Below are positions 42,206-50,931 of a stretch of 64,000 nucleotides of DNA, piece by piece. Under the pieces are notes generated by a model, which made no database searches, was not told where the DNA came from, and was given only the letters and a program-made list of their open reading frames with translations. The stretch lies in contig WQWN01000004.1 of the NCBI GenBank assembly GCA_009785325.1, positions 1 through 64,000 of the forward strand, written 5' to 3'. Position numbers and translations under genes: made by a program. The DNA is from Candidatus Saccharimonadota bacterium (GTDB lineage Bacteria > Patescibacteriota > Saccharimonadia > Saccharimonadales > Saccharimonadaceae). How positions within the stretch are numbered: the stretch's first letter is position 1; each line of letters opens with the position of its first letter.

Positions 42206-43321
42206 CTACCATATCTCGAAACAAAGCACTCTACAATACTGCTGCGTCAGCCATTCATGCTCCGCAAGAGTTCTACTAAATCTCGTAATTCCATCATCAC
42301 CAGCCACAAAAAACAGATAATCTCCCTCCGCTGGGTCTGCTAGAGCCAACAACACCCTTAGTCCCGGCATCGCAATCGGCCCAGGCATCAGTCCTGCATG
42401 AATTCTCGTATTATACGGACTATCCAGATGAATATCCCACGGCACCCCCATCATATTCGCTACATACTTAAATGTCGGATCCGCCCCGAGCGGCATCCCA
42501 ACTGCTAGCCTTGTCAAAAATACCTGTGCCACCTGCCTCGCTTCATCCCAATCCGCCACTTCTTTCTGGATCACCGACGCCAAAATCAACGCCTCATGAA
42601 TATTCATCTCATACTCCAGTCCAAACCTCTCACCCACCGCCCTAAACCTCGCCACTAAATCATTCTCCTCAATCACTTGATATAGCTCATCCAGCGCCCG
42701 CCGCACGATCATCTCCGCACTCGCCCCCACTACAAACTGATACGTCTCTCCGAAGATATACCCCTCCAAACTCGCCCCCACCACAAATTCTTCCATCTCC
42801 GCCCCTGCCCCCACAGGTCTATATCTCAGCACAGGATGATCACTCACAGCGTTAAAAGCTGCATCAATCTCCGCGTCACTAAACCCATGCCCCGCCAACA
42901 CCTCTCTCACATCCATGATTGTACTACCAGGTATAAAAGTCACTTCAAAAGTATCTGCTCGCGTCGCCTCACTTAGTCTTTCTATAATCTCACTCACCGA
43001 CCAGCTCGGACTCAATTCGTGTCGCCCCGCCTGTATACTCACTCTCTCCGAATTTAGTCGCGCATACACCACAAACACTCTATCGTTTCGGATCAACTCC
43101 GCATCCCTAAGTCTCCGCGCTATCGCCGCTGTCGACTCGCCACTCGGAATATCTATCGCCACCAGAGACTCATTATCTCGATCCACTGGTCTCAATCCCA
43201 TCCGATAAAACACAAAAGCACTCACTCCCGCCACCACAATCAACCCCGCTAGCACTACCACCGCCCATTTTATAAACCCAATCGCCCCCATCCCCACTTT
43301 TTCTACACCTTTCACAATCAT
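42206..43321 (-). CDS. mltG: Endolytic transglycosylase MltG
   Basis: Cuts nascent glycan strands and sets their length. 371 residues: transmembrane helix (IKWAVVVLAGLIVVAGVSAFVFY), a LysM-like subdomain, then the YceG domain with LEGYIFGETYQF, the catalytic glutamate in ASVIQKEV, PLGADPTFKY and IHAGLMPGPIAMPG. The ATG overlaps the stop of ruvX by four bases (ATGA). It is the last gene of the ftsA operon. Confidence 0.95.
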   Translation of the reverse strand: MIVKGVEKVGMGAIGFIKWAVVVLAGLIVVAGVSAFVFYRMGLRPVDRDNESLVAIDIPSGESTAAIARRLRDAELIRNDRVFVVYARLNSERVSIQAGRHELSPSWSVSEIIERLSEATRADTFEVTFIPGSTIMDVREVLAGHGFSDAEIDAAFNAVSDHPVLRYRPVGAGAEMEEFVVGASLEGYIFGETYQFVVGASAEMIVRRALDELYQVIEENDLVARFRAVGERFGLEYEMNIHEALILASVIQKEVADWDEARQVAQVFLTRLAVGMPLGADPTFKYVANMMGVPWDIHLDSPYNTRIHAGLMPGPIAMPGLRVLLALADPAEGDYLFFVAGDDGITRFSRTLAEHEWLTQQYCRVLCFEIW

Positions 43322-43725
43322 CTCCTTACCTCCAAATAATCTTGTAATATCAACGCCGCCGCCCGCGCATCCACATCACCTTTTTCGTACGCTCGCCCCT
43401 CTTCCTTTAACAACTTCTCTGCCAAAACACTCGTCAGCGATTCATCCTGAAACTCTACCGCCACAAATTCCCGCACCTTCTCCGCAAATCCCTCTACAAC
43501 TCGCGTCTGCGCTGTCACCTCTCCACTCTGATTTCGCGGCCGCCCGATTACTACCAACTCCGCACCATTCTCTTCCACTATTCCCCGAATCTTTCTTAAC
43601 TCTTCTCCGTCCACCTCAACAAATCCCCACTCCACCGCAATTTTCACGCCACCACTCGCTATCGCCACCCCGATCCTCCTCTCTCCCACATCCAGCGCCA
43701 CTACACCACTACTCACGCGCTTCAA
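43318..43725 (-). CDS. ruvX: YqgF/RuvX RNase H-fold nuclease
   Basis: 135 residues with the RNase H-fold motifs ALDVGERRIGVA, VIGRPRNQSG and DARAAALILQDYL. The family acts as a putative Holliday junction resolvase and in maturation of the 16S rRNA 5' end. Its start lies 17 bases inside the end of the preceding gene and its stop overlaps mltG, so translation is coupled through the operon. The pairing of YqgF with MltG (YceG) is widespread in bacteria. Confidence 0.92.
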   Translation of the reverse strand: MKRVSSGVVALDVGERRIGVAIASGGVKIAVEWGFVEVDGEELRKIRGIVEENGAELVVIGRPRNQSGEVTAQTRVVEGFAEKVREFVAVEFQDESLTSVLAEKLLKEEGRAYEKGDVDARAAALILQDYLEVRR

Positions 43726-45337
43726 ACCTCACATGAATCCGCGCATCGTTATTTGGAACCACTCTCACCCAGAAAAACGAGAACTCAACATCCACTTCAC
43801 GTACTCCCTCGATCGCTTCCAATCTCCGCTGCACTTCTCCAAACCTCTCACCACGCGCCGCATCCCGCACATATTCTTCACTAATATCTGGGCCGATCTC
43901 CGCCACAGTCCTCATACGACATGAACTCCGCCCACTCACAATCTGACAATTCGTCAAAAACACTCGATCCATACCCAGATCATACACTCTCTGACCTTCC
44001 ATTTCTTCAATTTCATCCTCAACTCTACTCGTAATTAACTCCTCCACCTGTCGCCGGCTCACCCCGTAAGCCACATGAACTGTCTCCGCCGTCAGTGTCG
44101 CCCTACCTTCTACTTCTTCACCTAGCTCTGGACTCACCACAGGATCCCGAACATCTCTCGACAAGCTCGTCTCAATCGGCAAATAACTCCTCCTGAAACT
44201 CTCAAATAATTCTTCCCTCGCCGTCGCTTCATTCACCCCCATCAACATCCCACGCGCCCGCTCGAAGTCTTCCTGTGTCACTACCGTAATAGCCCGCCTT
44301 GTTCCACCACTCATCGCAGACCCTCTCGCAGTAAACCCAGATACCGGCGGAGTAAATGCCGTCGCTGCGATATTATACTCATCACCAATATCAATAGCTT
44401 GCACATTTACTACTACTGGGTCTGGCATTGTCCATTCGTTACCGACCGCCGGCGGAATCGCTGCCGGGATAGTCGCTGTGCTTGTCGTCACAAAAGCCTG
44501 CCCTGCCGCTGTCTGAAACATCGCTCCAACAGGAACTATAATCGGCGCCGTACCACCCATATTTCTCTCGAGTGTCAATGTTCCAGTCGCTCTTTCACCC
44601 ACATACCGACTCCCCGTAGCCTCGAACTCCACCTCCTCCGTCTTCACCAATTCAAATCTCCGCATCAACAGAACACCCTCATCCACATCCACTTCACTCT
44701 CATTCCGCACCAGAGTCACGACTTCTTCAAAGTCCACATTTGAAGTCCTCGTCCCCACCACCACAGTAGCACTTGGCGCAAACACAAACGCCCACACCAA
44801 TACCCCGATCAACATTACTGCCGCCGCACCCGCGATGATCAATTTCTTCCTAAACTTCCCAAAATCAGGTATTTTTTTAGCTTTTTTCTTTTTTTCCTTA
44901 TTTGGCTCATCGTCCTCTAGTGATACTTTATCTATCACCTCATCCCGCGCTTTCTCATCTTCGTCCACCACCTTCTTCCCCGCAAATTCCCCGATCGAGA
45001 TCTTCTCCCCATCAATCACTTCCGCATCCGCCCTCAGATCGTCTTTCATTTCTTCAGCCAGTGCTGGTATCTCAGGTCTACTTTGAAGCGTCTTTGCGAT
45101 CGGAATCTGCGCCACGGCTGCAAGCGGCTCCAGCGCAGGGTTATTACTGATTATCACCACACGCTTCTTCATCGTTTTTGCCGTCCGCGCCAAAAGTTTC
45201 AAATTCACCACACTCTGCAACATTCCGATCCGCTTCGGCGGTATTAGCGCCACGATCGCTTCCTTACTCACCTTCACCTTGCTCACCACATCCGTGATGT
45301 CATCTTCTACGTCTATATAAACTACGTCTTTCTGCAT
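43709..45337 (-). CDS. CPR-type membrane protein with baseplate-J-like external region
   Basis: 542 residues. Residues 1-95 form a cytoplasmic alpha/beta domain (VYIDVEDDITDVVSKV; IVALIPPKRIGMLQSVVNLK) that I recall from CPR genomes without a function. A charged linker and one transmembrane helix follow (IIAGAAAVMLIGVLVWAFVFA, about 168-188), then a beta-rich external region: GERATGTLTLERN, VPVGAMFQTAAGQAFVTT and GDEYNIAA resemble the baseplate J-like family. It starts one base after the ftsA stop, so it may connect the FtsA-type ATPase to the envelope; that is inferred. Confidence 0.75.
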   Translation of the reverse strand: MQKDVVYIDVEDDITDVVSKVKVSKEAIVALIPPKRIGMLQSVVNLKLLARTAKTMKKRVVIISNNPALEPLAAVAQIPIAKTLQSRPEIPALAEEMKDDLRADAEVIDGEKISIGEFAGKKVVDEDEKARDEVIDKVSLEDDEPNKEKKKKAKKIPDFGKFRKKLIIAGAAAVMLIGVLVWAFVFAPSATVVVGTRTSNVDFEEVVTLVRNESEVDVDEGVLLMRRFELVKTEEVEFEATGSRYVGERATGTLTLERNMGGTAPIIVPVGAMFQTAAGQAFVTTSTATIPAAIPPAVGNEWTMPDPVVVNVQAIDIGDEYNIAATAFTPPVSGFTARGSAMSGGTRRAITVVTQEDFERARGMLMGVNEATAREELFESFRRSYLPIETSLSRDVRDPVVSPELGEEVEGRATLTAETVHVAYGVSRRQVEELITSRVEDEIEEMEGQRVYDLGMDRVFLTNCQIVSGRSSCRMRTVAEIGPDISEEYVRDAARGERFGEVQRRLEAIEGVREVDVEFSFFWVRVVPNNDARIHVRFEARE

Positions 45338-45338
45338 T

Positions 45339-46601
45339 TTACGCCCTCAGCATATTACTTATTTTTTCTACCAGACTACCCGAATCTCCAATACTCATCA
45401 TCGTATCAAAACCGACTCTCAGAAGACCCATCGCCGTAATAAATGTATGATTCAACTCTACTTTTGTCGTATTCCTAATCCCCACCACATCATCCAGACT
45501 AATTAACTGCACTTTTGGTCGATGAGTAAACGGCAATTCTTTCCACCAGTCCGTGTCAAGTAGTGCGTCTTGTAGTGCCGTCAGACTCGCCCCACCACCA
45601 CAAAGCAAAATCTTACCAGGCAAGTGATCTACTCCTGTAAACTCCTCCAGCGCCAGCGCCACACCACCCATCCATACTCCCAGCGTCCGCTCCACTGCTT
45701 TCTCCGCCGCTTCACGTTTCTCGCCGCTCAACTCATCCTCATCTAGTCCTAGTTTTATCTTCTCCGCTACTTCATAACTCACACTCATCCCCGCCGCAAT
45801 CTGTCTCGTAAAACTCCGTCCTCCGATCCCAAACATCTTCGTCCCCTCAACTCCCCCATCATCAATCACTGCAATATCCGTAGTCCCACCTCCCACATCC
45901 GCCAAAATCGCTGTGAAGTTACTCGACACATCATTTCCGATCACACTACGACTCACTGCAAAAGGCTCAGCCGCCACTGCCAAAAGATCCAACGCCAACT
46001 TATCACAGACCCTCTCAATCGCCCCGATATGCACCATCGGCGCATACGCCGTATAAATCTGCACCGCCACATCCTTCCCTTGAAACCCAATCGGATTACT
46101 TACCTTATATCCATCAATATGAATCCCCACCAACGCCGCATTAACCAGCTTAACTTCCACTTCCGCATTGCCCGTCTCAATCGCCACTTGCTTCTGTGCC
46201 TTTTCTTGCGCCCGCTCCTGTACTTTCTCAATAATAAATTCCATCTCGTCTTCATCGAGCGGCTTATTCGGCTGTGGCCTCCTGTATCGAATTGTCGACG
46301 TCGTACCTTTCACCAGCTCCCCTGCAATCCCCACGATCACTCGCTTCGCCTGCATTTCAGCCTGCGCCTCCGCTTCCGCCAACGCCTCCTCACAGTTCCT
46401 CACCACACTATCTATATCCGCGATCGCTCCCGAGTGCATATCACCTATATCTTGATGCTTCCGCCCCACTCCCACGATCTCCAACTCTTCACCATTTACT
46501 CGCGCCACCAATACCTTCACAAACTCTGTCCCTATGTCGAGCGCCGTAATAAACTCACCCGCAGCAGCCTTCTTGTCTTTCTTCGGTAATCTAAATGCCA
46601 T
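45339..46601 (-). CDS. ftsA: FtsA-type actin-like ATPase
   Basis: 420 residues: FITALDIGTEFVKVLV (phosphate 1), the SHS2/1C insert (about 85-165), ILADVGGGTTDIAVI (phosphate 2), and LCGGGASL for the adenosine site. The C-terminus ends in a short amphipathic helix (GSLVEKISNMLRA), as in the membrane-targeting tail of FtsA. A PilM relation is possible but the tail and context favour FtsA. The ATG at 46613 overlaps the TATAAT box (46612-46617), so it cannot be used from that promoter; the ATG at 46601 (MAFRLPKK), 10 bases after the box, is the likely start. Confidence 0.9.
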   Translation of the reverse strand: MAFRLPKKDKKAAAGEFITALDIGTEFVKVLVARVNGEELEIVGVGRKHQDIGDMHSGAIADIDSVVRNCEEALAEAEAQAEMQAKRVIVGIAGELVKGTTSTIRYRRPQPNKPLDEDEMEFIIEKVQERAQEKAQKQVAIETGNAEVEVKLVNAALVGIHIDGYKVSNPIGFQGKDVAVQIYTAYAPMVHIGAIERVCDKLALDLLAVAAEPFAVSRSVIGNDVSSNFTAILADVGGGTTDIAVIDDGGVEGTKMFGIGGRSFTRQIAAGMSVSYEVAEKIKLGLDEDELSGEKREAAEKAVERTLGVWMGGVALALEEFTGVDHLPGKILLCGGGASLTALQDALLDTDWWKELPFTHRPKVQLISLDDVVGIRNTTKVELNHTFITAMGLLRVGFDTMMSIGDSGSLVEKISNMLRA

Positions 46602-46652
46602 ACTACCGCCCATTATATCACTGTTCTCTCACCTGATAAAGCCTATGCTTTA

Positions 46653-47159
46653 CTATCTCCACTCCCTAAAGAATTCCAAAATCGGCTCCACCCCACTAGT
46701 ATCACCTAGAACTCCCGCCGTCACCCCACCACTTATAAACTGCAAATTCGGCACTCCTGTCACTCCTAGTCTACTCAAAACAGTCACTCGATCTTCTTCA
46801 TCAAGAGTTGCATCAGTATCAAAATAAATCACCGTATCTTCCATCCCCATCTCTCGTATCGCTCCGATCAAATGCGGTGTAAACATCTGACAAAACGGAC
46901 AAGTATCTCGCCCCGTATAAATAAATCCCGTCCACCCACTTTCTAATTTATCCAAAATCTCCCGTGAACTCAATCTCACCAACATATAAAACTCGTCCCC
47001 TTCCACACCCTCACCACTACCAACAGCCACCTGTCCACTCTCACTATTTCTATCACCAACTTCTTCTTCCACATCCCTACTCATCCACACAAACAGTCCC
47101 ACCGCAGCAACCACCAAAACTCCCACCACAATTACCGATACTAAATTCTTACTCTTCAT
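46653..47159 (-). CDS. Membrane-anchored thioredoxin-like protein
   Basis: 168 residues: transmembrane anchor (LVSVIVVGVLVVAAVGLFVWM), acidic linker and a thioredoxin-fold domain with the active site TCPFC, and the cis-proline region TGVPNLQF. It should act as a thiol-disulfide enzyme outside the membrane. AAAGGAG precedes the ATG, 12 bases after the alaS stop, so it is expressed with alaS. Confidence 0.88.
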   Translation of the reverse strand: MKSKNLVSVIVVGVLVVAAVGLFVWMSRDVEEEVGDRNSESGQVAVGSGEGVEGDEFYMLVRLSSREILDKLESGWTGFIYTGRDTCPFCQMFTPHLIGAIREMGMEDTVIYFDTDATLDEEDRVTVLSRLGVTGVPNLQFISGGVTAGVLGDTSGVEPILEFFREWR

Positions 47160-47171
47160 CGTCTCGCTCCT

Positions 47172-49073
47172 TTACTTTAAAATTCCCTTAATCCGCCTCA
47201 CACCCGCACTACTCGCCTCTTGTTTTGCAATCTTAAATTTCACACCTCCTTCACCGAGCACTCCTGTCCGCTCCACATGCGGCCCACCACACACTTCATT
47301 ACTCACCACTCCATCACCCTCACCTACAGTATACACCGTTACAGTCTCACCATACTTATCCCTGAACGACCCATGCGCACCCATCTCACCCAGCGCCACC
47401 TCTGTCTCAAACTCCCCAAAACTAATCGGCAAATCAGCTTCGATCCATCCATTCACTAGCCCTTCAATCGCCAAAACTTGCTCCTCTGTCAGTTTTTCAT
47501 CCCAGCTAAAATCAAACCTCATCCGCTCCGCCGTGATATTACTACCTCTCTGCTCCACTCCCGCGTCCAGCACTTCACACATCGCCGCCAACACCAAATG
47601 CGCCACCGTATGATACTTCAACGTCATCTCGCCACCATCCTCCAGCCCACCTTTAAACATCCCTTTCGTCGCCGTCCGACTCGTCTCCCGTTGCTTTTCT
47701 AGTGCCATTTCAAACTCTTCCCGCCACCTATCACTCAGCTTCGCCCCCAGCTTCTCCATCATCTCCACCGCTAATTCTAATGGAAATCCATAAGTATCCT
47801 GCAGCTTAAATAGATCCGCACCATCAACCAAATCCTCCACCGTTAGAGTATTCACTGCCAACTTCTCTGCCTCCCTCAGTCCTCTCCCCAACGTCTTCCG
47901 AAAAGCCTCCTCCTCCTTCACTAGAACCGCCAAAATCTCCGCCTCACCCTCCGTCACCTCCTTTAATACTCTACGATAAATCTCACATACCACAGGCACC
48001 ATCTGCTCCATCAGCCCCTCTTCAATTCCCAGATCCAACGCCTTCGCTACCGCCCGCCGCACCAGCCGCCGCATCACATACCCCTGCTCTTTATTGCTTG
48101 GCACCAGCCCCTGCGCCGCCAACCACACCGCCCCCTTCATATGATCCGCAATTACTCGCATACTCACCACATTCCCCTCATATTTCCGTCCGCTCATCTC
48201 TTCCAACTTCTCGATTACAGGCGTAAACAAACTTGTTTTAAACACATCTGCCTCTCCAATTGCCGCCGCCGCGATCCTCTCCAGTCCTCCACCGAAGTCC
48301 ACATTCTTCGCCTTTAGCGGCTCAAAACTCCCATCCTCCTTACGACGATACTCCATAAACACCTGATTCCCGATCTCAATAAACCGCCCCGAATCACTCG
48401 CAGGATGCGCCTTTCCGTAACTCGCGTCATGATTCTCTTCTCCAAAATCATAAAACACTTCCGAATCAGGTCCACACGGATCCCCAATTGGCGTCGTCTT
48501 AATCCCACCTCCTCGACTCCACCAATTCTCCTTGTCGTTGTAGTAAAAAATCCGTTCCCCCTCTTTCATTCCTCGCTCATCACCCACATCAGCCGACCCG
48601 ATCTCCGCCACTCCACTACTCACCCCCGCCTCCTCAAAAATCTCCTTCCAAATCTCCGCCGCTTCCGTATCTTTCGGAATCTCATTCTCTTCATCCCCGA
48701 TAAAACACGTCACATAAATTCTCTCAGGATCCAGTCCTACCTCCACCGTCAAAAACTCCCAAAACCACCGAATCTGCTCCTTCTTAAAATAATCCCCTAG
48801 CGACCAATTCCCGAGCATCTCAAAACACGTCGTATGCCGATTATCTCCTACGTCTTCGATATCTTGCGCCCTCAAACACGGTTGCGAATCCGTCAGTCTC
48901 GTCCCATCAGGATGCGCCTTCCCCAGCAAATACGGCAACAACATCTGCATTCCGCTCCCCGTAAAAAGCGTCGTCGGATCATCTTTCGGCACCAGCCCCG
49001 CCGGCTCCAGCACCGCATGCCCCCTCTCCTCCATAAACTTCAGATATTTCTCACGGATCTCATTTGCATTCAT
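47172..49073 (-). CDS. alaS: Alanyl-tRNA synthetase, short form lacking C-Ala
   Basis: 633 residues; typical bacterial AlaRS is about 870. The catalytic domain (about 1-240), tRNA-recognition helices and editing domain are present, the last with HTVAH and CGGPHV (canonical HTATH and CGGTHV). The protein ends just after the editing domain (SSAGVRRIKG), so the oligomerising, tRNA-elbow-binding C-Ala/DHHA1 domain is missing. A natural stop follows and the next gene begins 12 bases on, so this is not a break. The start is leaderless: TGGTAGAAT ends 6 bases before the ATG. Confidence 0.95.
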   Translation of the reverse strand: MNANEIREKYLKFMEERGHAVLEPAGLVPKDDPTTLFTGSGMQMLLPYLLGKAHPDGTRLTDSQPCLRAQDIEDVGDNRHTTCFEMLGNWSLGDYFKKEQIRWFWEFLTVEVGLDPERIYVTCFIGDEENEIPKDTEAAEIWKEIFEEAGVSSGVAEIGSADVGDERGMKEGERIFYYNDKENWWSRGGGIKTTPIGDPCGPDSEVFYDFGEENHDASYGKAHPASDSGRFIEIGNQVFMEYRRKEDGSFEPLKAKNVDFGGGLERIAAAAIGEADVFKTSLFTPVIEKLEEMSGRKYEGNVVSMRVIADHMKGAVWLAAQGLVPSNKEQGYVMRRLVRRAVAKALDLGIEEGLMEQMVPVVCEIYRRVLKEVTEGEAEILAVLVKEEEAFRKTLGRGLREAEKLAVNTLTVEDLVDGADLFKLQDTYGFPLELAVEMMEKLGAKLSDRWREEFEMALEKQRETSRTATKGMFKGGLEDGGEMTLKYHTVAHLVLAAMCEVLDAGVEQRGSNITAERMRFDFSWDEKLTEEQVLAIEGLVNGWIEADLPISFGEFETEVALGEMGAHGSFRDKYGETVTVYTVGEGDGVVSNEVCGGPHVERTGVLGEGGVKFKIAKQEASSAGVRRIKGILK

Positions 49074-49105
49074 CCTACAATTCTACCACGAGCCTCTCCC
49101 TCCAC

Positions 49106-49138
49106 AAAAGAAAAGCCGCGAGATATCACTCCCGCGGC
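49106..49138 (-). terminator. Terminator of the 49185 gene
   Basis: On the minus strand GCCGCG ... CGCGGC with a 12-base loop, then TTTTCTTTT. It lies upstream of the alaS promoter. Confidence 0.8.
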
Positions 49139-49184
49139 CAGCACTGCCCTAATCGACAGTACTCATTCCTACTTAGTATTATTT

Positions 49185-49508
49185 CTACTTCCTAGCCGCA
49201 GACTCCTCTGTTAAATGTGGCTCCACGAGCTCCTTCTTTACTGCATAGACTTTCCACGTTACCACACGACTGCTATTTTCCTGCCCAAATAACTGCCGCG
49301 CAGCCTCATCCGCATGCCCTATTCTCACCACAACTCGCTCCGTACTCTGCGCGCCCTTTTTCATTAGATCTACAACCGCGACGCTCCACTCTCCGTCGCC
49401 AGCCCCTTCTTCCGAAACGATTTCTCCACTTCTTAATTCCGCATGTGCGAGAATAAGCCTCCCACGTTTTTCCAATACAGGAACAACGTCCAGTTTGAAA
49501 TAATACAC
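49185..49508 (-). CDS. Unknown 107-residue protein
   Basis: A small soluble protein beginning MYYFKLDVVPVLEKRGRL, with alternating beta pattern and one helix (HADEAARQLFGQ). I do not recognise it. Two GTG codons are possible; AAGGAGG at 49517-49523 lies 8 bases before the GTG at 49508 and overlaps the one at 49517, so I use 49508. Confidence 0.65.
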   Translation of the reverse strand: MYYFKLDVVPVLEKRGRLILAHAELRSGEIVSEEGAGDGEWSVAVVDLMKKGAQSTERVVVRIGHADEAARQLFGQENSSRVVTWKVYAVKKELVEPHLTEESAARK

Positions 49509-49593
49509 CCTTTCCACCTCCTTAATTTACTAAAATCCTACGATCTTCTCCACCCATCATACCAGTCGCCGCACTCCCCGCCAACCAAAAGCA

Positions 49594-50931
49594 CTACGCC
49601 ACAATCCCCCCACCCAAACAAACCTCTCCATCATAAAAAACCACCGACTGCCCCGCCGTAATGGCCCGCTGCTCCTCATCGAATTTCACCACCGCTCCTC
49701 GATCATTCTCCTTCAAACTCGCCACCGCCAACTTCGCCTGATGCCTCACCCTAACTAAAACCTTGTCACGTGAGACCTGGCTCAGTTCAGCGCACTCTAA
49801 ATCTTCCGAGTAAACTCCGTTGATTGACGGAGGAAATGTCTTTAGCTTTTCCGCAGTCAGAATTGAGTTTTCTTCGCGATGATTTACGTGCGCCAAACTG
49901 AGTAAGTCTCCAGTATTTATAGCAGGATTTATCCAGTGAACATTCGTAAGCTGCACTTCCTTCCGCCAAAGCCCTCTCTCATTCAAATCCCTCGATACCC
50001 ACACCACATTTTCCTCCATATCTTTCCCTGTTACATAGTAAGGCAATCCACCCCCCAGCCCCAGTCCATGCCTCTGCCCGATGGTATAAAAAATCGCCCC
50101 ATCATGCTCCCCCACCACTTCACCCGTCTTCACATCTCGCACTTCTCCGAACTTTTTCTCCACATACTCACTCAAAAACTCCCGAATCCCCACATTCCCC
50201 ACAAAACAAACCCCCATCGACTCCTTCCGCCCCGCCGTCGCCAGTCCACGACTCTTCGCCATCTCCCTCACCTCACTCTTCATCATCCCCCCCAGCGGGA
50301 AAATCGTCTTCACCAAAACTTCCCCACTCACCCGATACAGGAAATAAGTCTGATCCTTCTTCTCGTCAATTGCCCGCAGCAGCAGAGACTTGCGCACCTC
50401 ATCTGATCCAGTACACTCTAAATTCTCCGAATAAGCTCCGTTGATTGACGGAGGAAATGTCTTTAGCTTTTCCGCAGTCAGAACTGAGTTTTTTTCGCGA
50501 GGATTTACGTATACTGGATCGGATGAGTTACTAGCAGACTCTCGCAGCGTCCTAGCATAATGCCCCGTCGCCACAAAATCTGCCCCCTTCTCCATCGCCA
50601 GCCTCCAAAAAACCCCAAACTTCACCTCTTGATTACACATCACATCCGGATTCGGCGTCCTCCCTGCCCGATACTCTTCCACCATATATTCCACCACCTT
50701 CTCCCGATATTCCTCCTCAAAATCCCACATCTCAAAGTCAATTCCGAGTTGCACCGCCACTCTCTTCGCATCCGCCATATCCTCCCGCCAAGGACACTTC
50801 ATCCCCGGCAGATCCCGCGACCAATTCTTCATATAAACCCCTGTCACATCATACCCCTGCTCCACCAAAAGAGCCGCCGCCACACTCGAATCCACCCCAC
50901 CGCTCATCCCCACAAACACCTTCCTAGCCAC
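49594..50931 (-). CDS. mnmA: tRNA 2-thiouridylase MnmA with two inserted repeats
   Basis: Thiolates U34 of tRNA for Lys, Glu and Gln. 445 residues from GTG at 50931 against about 360 for the family. Present are the ATP loop GMSGGVDSSVAA, NPDVMCNQEVKFG with the first catalytic Cys, ATGHYAR, KDQTYFLYRV, and VCFVGNVG with the second Cys. The excess is two similar inserts sharing LTAEKLKTFPPSING: one between GHYAR and LLRAIDEKKDQ, one in the C-terminal barrel between DLLS and VLVRVRHQ. Both lie in loops. The GTG overlaps the stop of the DUF218 gene (TAGTG). An in-frame ATG at 50970 would add 13 residues. The cysteine desulfurase two genes upstream probably supplies sulfur. Confidence 0.93.
   Translation of the reverse strand: MARKVFVGMSGGVDSSVAAALLVEQGYDVTGVYMKNWSRDLPGMKCPWREDMADAKRVAVQLGIDFEMWDFEEEYREKVVEYMVEEYRAGRTPNPDVMCNQEVKFGVFWRLAMEKGADFVATGHYARTLRESASNSSDPVYVNPREKNSVLTAEKLKTFPPSINGAYSENLECTGSDEVRKSLLLRAIDEKKDQTYFLYRVSGEVLVKTIFPLGGMMKSEVREMAKSRGLATAGRKESMGVCFVGNVGIREFLSEYVEKKFGEVRDVKTGEVVGEHDGAIFYTIGQRHGLGLGGGLPYYVTGKDMEENVVWVSRDLNERGLWRKEVQLTNVHWINPAINTGDLLSLAHVNHREENSILTAEKLKTFPPSINGVYSEDLECAELSQVSRDKVLVRVRHQAKLAVASLKENDRGAVVKFDEEQRAITAGQSVVFYDGEVCLGGGIVA
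49781..49902. repeat. In-frame palindromic insert, copy A (in mnmA)
   Basis: Core of 92 bases (49796-49887) flanked by arms 49781-49795 and 49888-49902 that pair over 15 positions in the mRNA, two as G-U. The core contains a small perfect hairpin CTCCGT TGATTG ACGGAG. Confidence 0.85.
50398..50527. repeat. In-frame palindromic insert, copy B (in mnmA)
   Basis: Core of 92 bases (50417-50508), identical to copy A at 85 of 92 positions. The arms (50398-50416 and 50509-50527) pair over 19 positions with one A-C mismatch and one G-U, yet their sequence differs from the arms of copy A. Confidence 0.85.

Noticed and set aside
49787-49969. A separate small gene within the mnmA insert region
   Set aside because: The frame lies inside mnmA on the same strand and has no start signals; the inserted repeat explains the unusual sequence.
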